Source of the DNA: Dirofilaria immitis
Lineage: Eukaryota > Nematoda > Chromadorea > Rhabditida > Onchocercidae
DNA length: 64,000 nucleotides
Direction of reading: 5' to 3'
NCBI GenBank assembly: GCA_024305405.1
Contig: JAKNDB010000103.1
Span: forward strand, 2,480,001-2,544,000
Below are positions 56,771 to 64,000 of the stretch, one piece after another; the stretch's first letter is position 1, and every line of letters begins with the position of its first letter. The notes beneath the pieces were generated by a model. That model saw only the letters and a list, made by a program, of their open reading frames with translations, did not search any database and had not been told where the DNA came from. The translations under genes were made by a program, and so were the position numbers.

Positions 56771-57799
56771 TTATTGCTATCCCTTATGTTGGAATATCGC
56801 CGCTACTTGAAACTAACTCAAAATATTAAAATATTTTTAAATATAAGAATTATCAATTGCCCCGGACTAAATGATTTATGGTAAAAAAGATGAAACTTGA
56901 AATGCCTTCGCGTATTCATTTGTTTATGTGACGCTACCATTTTCTATATTTTGTTTTTATAACATTCAGAAGGTTAGTGTAACCCACGTTAAGTTGGCGC
57001 CTACGCGAAAACTTCTTATAAACACAAAATATAAAATAAAAAAAAACCCAAGCGTACTGTCGTAAAAATCTTTCGCAAATTGAACACGGTCCCATTATGG
57101 AAACATCCAAGCTGTCCACAAAAACATCTGACGTTGTGAATGGAAATGGATGGGGCTACTGCTATATCTTCTAGAAATCCCGGGATTTGCCGGGAGTACG
57201 TTTGTTCCTGAAATTTACTGGAGCTGTGTATTGTACATTTGCTTCTAAACAATTTCACTTCTTCTTCTAATCATTGCCAAAATTGCATTGCATTATTTCT
57301 TTTGCTCTTATAGCAATTATTTATTAAGAGATTCTTATCTACTCTTTCCATCTCTATCTGTTCACATCTTTCTCTCTATCCTTCTCTCTCCTTTCTCTCT
57401 CTCTCTGTCTCTCGATATCCTTATATCGTATGCTTTTTTAATCGAATTATCTGCAAATATCGCAAAAGTTAAAGTATTGTTGGAATTTAATAAAATTATA
57501 TCTAAAATATTTGAAATTTAAATTATTTAATAAATTTAAAATATAAAATGCTCATAAAAGGATATTTTTCTTAAAATTTCAACAATATTATATTTTTATT
57601 TCTAAGAAAGAAACAAAATGCAAATTTTAAGAAACAATTTATTTTTGTTAAAAAGAAAAAATTTATTAAAAATTAAAAATTGATGATAAAAATAGAAAAA
57701 GAAAACAAGCCATAACGAACTATTTATTAAATATTGGGAAGCATTTTTTCTCCTTTTTTTTCAGATTATTTTCCATCCGAAAAATTTAAATTAATTTTT

Positions 57800-60396
57800 A
57801 TGAATGATATGGAATTGCATATATGGCCATCTGATTTTGGCTTACCATCGATAGATTCTCGCTGTCTTCAATTTATGGTAACGAATTTATCTGTTTTATC
57901 AAAAACATATTATATTATAGTAAAATATTTGAAATTTAAATTCAAATTCAAAATGGAAGATTGAAATTTCGAGATTTTTGCTTTCCTTTTTTTCCTCATT
58001 TTGTCAACATAATAACAGAGGGAAATCAATAAATTTGAATAGGACATGTACTACATAAATTTTAACAGGCATGTGCTAAATTTTGTGCAGCACCGATATC
58101 CGTAATACCTTGCTGTTCACCGTGGAAAAGTCAGAATGGTAAGTTGATTGGATTTTAACTTAATTAATTCCCTGTTCATTTTGAATGAGATCGAATTTAG
58201 TTTGGAATAAATCATCAACGATTGAATTATTGTTTTAGGTGAATATCCGTTGTTTGTTGATCGTTGTAGTTTGACCGAAAAAATTTTTGATTTCGATAAA
58301 TTTGCCGATATGTTGCGAAAAAGTGGTCAGGTATGAAGTTTATAGTAGATGATAACTCTTTCATTATTTAATTACTTTTTAGTTGTCAAAATACATGTAT
58401 ATTTCATTGATTTTTTTATTAATTTCGAATGCTAAACTTCATATTTCACGTATTTTACCAATAGTTACTAATAGCTGAGCTTTATATTATTGGTGAAAAA
58501 TTGAGAATCGAACGTGACATTACATACGTATACTACTAACTTCATAATTTCACTCTGTAATCCATGAATATCATCTGGAGCACTTAGTTTATCTTTGAAT
58601 ACTCCAAATTATCTGCCGACAACGCATAAAGTATAAGGCATGTCGCGTAGTTTGTTTTCATCAACCTCGGTTACGATAAGGTTAATATGATCCTGCACGG
58701 TTTCGTTATATGAATACACACGCACACACACGTAATATACGTGTATAACTACATCGAACATATTTGATAAAAATTAAGAAACCGTGAAAATATATAATTT
58801 TTTTCATATATGTTATCAATATAAAAATTAAAATAATTTGAAAGATTTCATTTGATAATTTAAAAGCGAACAAATAATAACTTATTTTATAAGAAATTAA
58901 TCATTGTTATTTGAGGAAGTTGTGCTGGACAGTGAATTAAGTATGAGTGAAAAAATGAATTTGAAGCATATGCAAGCTTAATGCATCGAAATTTCTATCC
59001 TGCTGAGGTTCGAATCGCATCATTGTTCAATATTTTTTATATTAATTTGACTAATATTATTGTTCTTTATCATTAATTTAGATTAATTTAACTGTTCAAA
59101 ATAAATATTATTTGGGGAATTCTATTTTATTATCGAGTAACGAAGTTTTTGGCGATAAACAAGAAAGTTCTTGAGTTTTTTTCCTTCAAACTTTACACTC
59201 TCTCTTTCAGTTGCAACTCCTCTGGCTTGATCCTTTTAATTATTCAGCAATAACACAACACTGGTATTCAAAGCAGCTTCCGTTTGGCTATAATTTATAT
59301 TACTTAGAGAAGCGTCGTAGACGGGCTCAAGCATACGTTTCAGCTTGCGGCCGTGAAAAAGCGCAAATTATTCTTGATGCCGTGAATACGATTAATTTTT
59401 TAGAAGACAGACTTGACAACAAAAAATATTTTTATGGTGACAAGTACGTAATACTGGATCATAATCTGTTTATTAATTTTAGATTATCTCTACATTTACA
59501 AAATTATATGCTTATAATAATTCTCAGTTTTTATTTGAAAAGCTCATACTTATATCATTTTCCATTTACTGCTTTTTTTTCAGACCAAGTTCCATTGATG
59601 CCTTAATTTTTGGATATTTGGCACCAATTCTAAAATTGCCACTTCCATCAGATCGATTACAGCAACACATAATGAGTTGTCCAAATATTGTGCGGTTTAT
59701 TGAATCTATAATAAGCATATATCTTCCACTGAGTGAAACTCAAATAAGGCAGCAAGCTGCTGTAAAGGTTATCATTTGATATTTTTTCTCATGAAATGCT
59801 TCAGCTATTATGTTTATGTTTGTTACAAAAGACTCATTTTCAGGATAAATGGAATAACCGGCGACGTCGGGCACAAAAAGAAGCAGGACAGATGAATTTA
59901 CGACGGACCACAACGAAAGAAGAGGAATCATCAGTAAGTTTAGAGATGACCAAGCAGCAAATACATAAAAACAAAAGTATATCGATGTTACTGAAATTCA
60001 CTTGACAGATTGAAGGAAAAAGTTGGGCGCTTTTGTTTTGAATCTTTTCTGTAGATCTATTCCTAACCATCTAATGACTGTAGATGATTCAAAATTTAAA
60101 GGTAAATTTCATATTAGTAGATCTTCTCTGTTGTTGGATATTTCTGATTAAATTTAAATATTTTTATTAATATTAAAAGAACGGAGAGCGAAATCTATCA
60201 AATTAAAATAACATTTTATTGTTTGTAAAAATCTGGAAAACCTTTATTTATACTTCAGTGTGTTGTTTAGGGTCCAGTAGCTGAAACGATCTTCTTTGCT
60301 GTAGGAGCATTAACGTTATCAGTGTTATTTGCTGTACATTGCGGTTTAGTAAAATTCGGTGTGGTGGACGAAGAACCGCAGTTTGAAATGCTTTGA
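57800..60396 (+). CDS. mtx-1: Metaxin, mitochondrial outer-membrane import factor
   Basis: Metaxins are GST-fold proteins on the mitochondrial outer membrane, acting in protein import/sorting and adaptor links. Exons: 57800-57877, 58069-58138, 58239-58330, 58916-59007, 59211-59443, 59584-59767, 59844-59933 and 60271-60396; 321 aa when read through, matching metaxin 1 (about 317). Family marks: MELHIWPSDFGLPSIDSRCL at the start, CSPWKSQNGEYPLFVD, LLWLDPFNYSAITQHWYSKQ, LEDRLDNKKYFYGDKPSSID and FGYLAPILKLPLPSDRL. A C-terminal membrane span (FFAVGALTLSVLFAVHCGLV) fits metaxin 1 or 3 rather than 2. Exon 4 has one break: T3 at 58960-58962 is one short. An alternative start is nine bases downstream (57809). 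A TTTTTTTTTCAG acceptor ends 35 bases before the ATG. Confidence 0.93.
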
Positions 60397-61050
60397 AATT
60401 ATCATTGCTTTGTGATAAATTTTTTTATTCTTAAATTCGCTTTATCGGCATAGTTCTCGACATAACGCAATAATGTCTGATATGAATTAGTATGCTTTGT
60501 GAATACTGTAAAGAATTTTTCATGTTTTATTTTCGTAGAATTTTTTTGTTCATCCTTTTTTGCTATAAAACTAATAGTTTATGTAGAATCTCTTCATAAT
60601 TTGGCAATATATCCGATTGTTCACTGTGTAAAGGTTTTGATAAGTAATATAAAGAAATTTTATTCTTTCACTTCATGTCTGTCCATTTCCCATGTTTCCT
60701 TTCGTTTTTAATAAAAAAATTTGTTACGCATTCGAAAAGAAGTTGCTGGCATCCTACACGATGACGTTAATTCTGCAAATCTGAGAAATTACAGTATTAT
60801 ATGAAGAAATAATTTGAAACATTCCTGATCTTTGATTATTTTCCCTATTTAAAATTATAAATTCCCTATATGAAATTTCAAACAATCAATGAAAGACCTT
60901 TTATTTGGGAGGAAATCCGATCCGGTTTGGCTTCTTTTTCTCTTTTTTCATCCGATTGTTGCAATGCATCAATTGTAACATTTCATTATTTATTGTGTGT
61001 AGTAATATCATGAATGATTGGTTAATTACAATTAAAAAGAAGAAAATCTT

Positions 61051-61201
61051 AAAAATATTTTAGATGATAATCATATCTCTAAAATCACTAGCTTTAGATA
61101 AAAAAATATTTTAGATGATAATCATATCTCTAAAATCACTAGCTTTAGATAAAAAAATATTTTAGATGATAATCATATCTCTAAAATCATTAGCCTTAGA
61201 T
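61051..61201. repeat. Three tandem 51-bp copies
   Basis: Near-identical units beginning at 61051, 61102 and 61153, around TTAGATGATAATCATATCTC and TAAAATCACTAGCTTTAGAT. The third copy has two changes (CATTAGCC). Confidence 0.95.
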
Positions 61202-61740
61202 GAACAATCTTTCTTTTATGTTTTTAATATATTTATAAAGTTAGATAAAAAGTATAATTAATTGGCAGGTTAGTAGTAATTGAAATAGGATAGTCTTTTG
61301 AGTTCTTGATGATGTTACGTAAGATTTTGTTGCTATAATAAAAATTTCATATTAAAGTAATTAATATTTTTAAATAGACTGTTATCAGATTTCTAAAATA
61401 ATTAATTAATAATTTTTCGATAGACGGTGATCAGATTTCTAAAATGATCGATATTCTCGATAAATCATTATCATTCTTCTGAGTGATTAATACCTTAAAC
61501 AGACTGTTATCATACGCCTAAAGTTAATTTTTTTAAAAGGACATTTGAAAGAAAGACGAAGGTAGGGAAAGGTAAAGCGATATAAGGAATATAACATTCA
61601 TCCTCCTCATACTTCGACACTATTCAAACGATCGTAACTGGCGATCATTCAGATCATAAGATTCATTTTAATCAATAGGCAATTTAGTAGGCGTGTCATC
61701 CCTGCGATCATCGGAAAAAGGTTCGACGTATATTTTATTT

Positions 61741-61830
61741 TCCATCCATCCATCCATCTATCCATTCATTCATTCACTCATTCATTCACTCATTCATTCA
61801 TCCATCCATCCATCCATCCATTCATCCATT
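61741..61830. repeat. (CATC)n/(ATTC)n tetranucleotide array
   Basis: About 90 bases of CATC and CATT/ACTC tetranucleotides. Apparent His/Ser/Pro/Ile coding in this stretch is a repeat artefact. Confidence 0.95.
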
Positions 61831-61971
61831 CGTCAAATTTTGTCCATCCGATTCGGCACCGATCGAATGAATGCAGTAGGATTGAAACATGCGGATTTAT
61901 TCTCTCTGATAATTATTGTTGTTTATATCAAAATAAATTTCTTTTATCAACTTTGCTAATAAAGAAGAAAA

Positions 61972-62160
61972 ATGGTTAACAAAATGGTTGATAATATGGT
62001 TGATAATAATGGTATTATCCATCATTTACTATCATATTATTCAATATTTTTATTCAATTATCCGGGTACCATTCTAATTATTATATCAATTTTATCTACG
62101 ATCATACCATTAACTGTAATATTTTTAAATCCATTACAAATTAATCAAAATCCTGAAACT
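61972..62160 (+). CDS. First exon of a membrane protein, possibly Dispatched/Patched-like, 3' partial
   Basis: An ATG-started exon of 63 codons ending in ACT and a clean GTAAGT donor at 62161. It opens with an Asn/Met/Val-rich stretch (MVNKMVDNMVDNNG), then YYSIFLFNYPG and a long hydrophobic helix (TILIIISILSTIIPLTVIFL), then PLQINQNPET. This layout (short cytosolic head, one membrane span, then a loop beginning ..P.TG) resembles the N-termini of Dispatched/Patched-related sterol-sensing-domain proteins. That is a weak inference from one exon. The remaining exons must lie beyond the window, because 62161-64000 looks like intron only. Confidence 0.4.
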
Positions 62161-63055
62161 GTAAGTTTTACAATTTTTTGTTTTTGTCTTTTTTTTTTAC
62201 TTTTATTTTAATTCTTTTTTGTTTACATTTGTTATTTGATTTTTGCTCTTTTTTTTCGCTTTAATATTTATTCGTATTTATATTTGTTTATTTACATTTA
62301 TATTTATTTAACAATAATTAGCATAATTTTAAAAGAAATTATTGTTTTTTCTTATTTCTAAAATTTCTTCTTTTACATACTATTTATTAATTTTAGCTCT
62401 TTCTAATATTTTTTATTATTAATTTAAATAATTAATATTTTTAATTGTTTTAATATTTTAATTAAATAATTTTAATTAAATATATCATTCAGATATTTTT
62501 GTTTTACATTCAAAAATACTTTTATTTAGATGATATTAAGAATTAATTTATGAAAAATAATGGAAGATATATAATTTAATATAGAATATTTAAAAACTTA
62601 ATATAGAATTTTCCTTTTTAAAGTTATATTTAGAACATATAAAATAATTTATTGATAATTTAAAATGGAATAAAAATTAAAAGAGAAAATTTAGATTTCT
62701 ATTCTATTCTATTCTATACCAAGTTATAAAATATTAACTCAAAAAAATATTTTTTTGAAAATTTCGAATTTCTTTGGCTATAAATAATTTCAAAATGGTT
62801 ATCAAAAGGATTGAATATGTTTTATTTATTATTGTATTCTATGAATATTTTAGAAACATAAAAATTTGAAACATTTTTTTATTCATTTCATCACATTTAC
62901 TTATTTTTTCTTTCTTTGTTAAATTCGAGAAATTTTATACAATTCGATCATTAATCATTGAATTTTATCGATTAATTCATTGCTTAAAATTAATTTCAAA
63001 ATTAAATCAAACAATGAATTATTCGTACAATTTAAGCTAAATAACAATAACATCG

Positions 63056-63105
63056 ATATGATATGATATGGATATGATATGGATATGATATGATATGATA
63101 TGATA
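63056..63105. repeat. GATAT/GATATG microsatellite
   Basis: About 50 bases made of ATGAT and ATGGAT units in tandem. Confidence 0.85.
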
Positions 63106-63551
63106 GTAACAAATATTATTAATTTGATATCATATTACTAAATTTTGTAATTGTCTAAAATTTTAACCGTTATTTTCTAGAACAATTATTTTATTAAATT
63201 GCAAAATAACCTATAACATTGATATAAGAATTTCTATTATTACTAGTACACCTGGATATATAACCTGTTTGGAAAGAAGAGAAAGTATGTATGTTTATAA
63301 GCTGTGTTTGTTTACCACTTTAGCAAATTTCGAAACTTGTTATCGAAAAAAAAATGAGAAGAAATTTACACATTCAGTTAGATACTTGAATTATTATAAT
63401 TTTATAATATTTCGAATGTAACGCATAAAATATTACAAAATAAAATGTCTCATTTCCTATAATAAAATTTCCTCAATTAAATCAATTACAATTTTTTTAA
63501 AAAAAAATCTTACAAATAGAAGTTATATTTTTCGAATCAATTTGAACATTT

Positions 63552-63832
63552 GAAATAATTTAAATATTTACTTCATAAAGCTGTAATTGATTTAAATCTT
63601 ACCCAATAAAATTGTAATTGATTTAATTATTTACCCAATAAAATTGTAATTGATTTAATTATTTGCTTAATAAAATTGTAATTGATTTAGACATTACTTA
63701 AAATTTTAATTAATTCAAATATTAGTTAATAAAATTCTGACTGATTTAAACATTACTTAATAAAATTTTAATCGATTTAATTATTTACTTAATAAAATTT
63801 CAATTGATTGAAATATTATTTAATAAATAAAT
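63552..63832. repeat. 31-32 bp minisatellite, about 9 copies
   Basis: Diverged tandem units of the form AATTGATTTAATTATTTACC then CAATAAAATTGT. The central copies are most alike; copies decay to the right. Confidence 0.85.
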
Positions 63833-64000
63833 GGCACAATTTCATAATTATAAACTATTTTTGGCAAATTTGCTTGAATTTTATAATTTATTCGAATTAA
63901 AATATAATTAATAATATTTATAAAAATAAGTAATTTGCTATAATTTTATTAATTTAAATTTCTAAATTTTGAAAGTTTAATTTGTATTATATCAATGTAA

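Larger units (their letters stand above)
55757..57799. other. Divergent intergenic region between FCP1 and metaxin
   Basis: About 2 kb shared upstream region. It holds a perfect palindrome (55848-55897), a degenerate repeat with CACGT words (about 56577-56770), and a GC-richer block at about 57000-57260 that is open for 80 codons on the minus strand (57258-57016). A CT-rich run sits at 57350-57415. No exon is firmly supported. The acceptor ending at 57764 probably marks the trans-splice site of metaxin. Confidence 0.5.
60397..61971. other. Intergenic, with tandem repeats
   Basis: Metaxin 3' flank and upstream region of the last gene. Contains three 51-bp direct repeats and a tetranucleotide array (both listed). 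A looser repeat with AGACTGTTATCAGATTTCTA words lies at about 61375-61525. No exon seen. Confidence 0.5.
62161..64000. other. Probable first intron, extremely AT-rich
   Basis: No exon seen up to the window end. Contains a GATATG-based microsatellite at about 63056-63105 and a 31-32 bp minisatellite at about 63552-63832. Confidence 0.5.

Overview
This is a eukaryotic window, almost certainly from a nematode. It is AT-rich (roughly 70%), its protein genes are split into many short exons, and nearly every 3' splice site reads TTTTCAG or TTTTTAG, the nematode consensus. Several start codons sit directly behind such an acceptor, as expected with spliced-leader trans-splicing. Gene content and intron sizes would suit a spirurid/filarial (clade III) worm, but that is inference.

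Layout: partial DEK chromatin protein (+, 158-2285); UBXN1-type p97 cofactor (-, 3422-5321); unrecognised coiled-coil protein (-, 6738-7838); ribosomal protein L4 (+, 8793-10828); LysM-domain protein (-, 11359-12730); SR-family splicing factor (+, 14108-16146); CABLES cyclin-like protein (+, 17230-20935); an orphan exon-like ORF (+, 22949-23197); ribosomal protein S17 (-, 23496-25156); FAM76 protein (+, 26036-28052); IFT70/DYF-1 (+, 30017-36735); a PWWP protein with two Cys modules (+, 37934-42340); STX7/12-type syntaxin (-, 43907-46547); FCP1 RNA polymerase II CTD phosphatase (-, 51396-55756); metaxin (+, 57800-60396); and the first exon of a membrane protein (+, 61972 onward). These are unrelated housekeeping and regulatory genes, not a pathway cluster. 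Themes are nuclear gene expression (DEK, SR factor, PWWP protein, FCP1), translation (L4, S17), membrane and organelle function (syntaxin, metaxin, LysM protein) and cilia (IFT70).

An unusual property is that most genes need one or more single bases added back to a homopolymer run to read through, including ribosomal protein L4. I count about 18 such places, nearly all one base short and none clearly one base long, and the restored frames give the lengths expected for the families (for example 664 aa for IFT70, 321 aa for metaxin). I read this as homopolymer undercalling in the assembly rather than gene decay, and I describe the breaks without rewriting the proteins.

The rest is AT-rich intergenic sequence and introns with several minisatellites, three of them within introns of the IFT70 gene; one of these is built from the end of the preceding exon. 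I saw no tRNA or rRNA gene, no CRISPR array and no intact transposon. Exon coordinates were worked out by eye from splice motifs and protein family knowledge.
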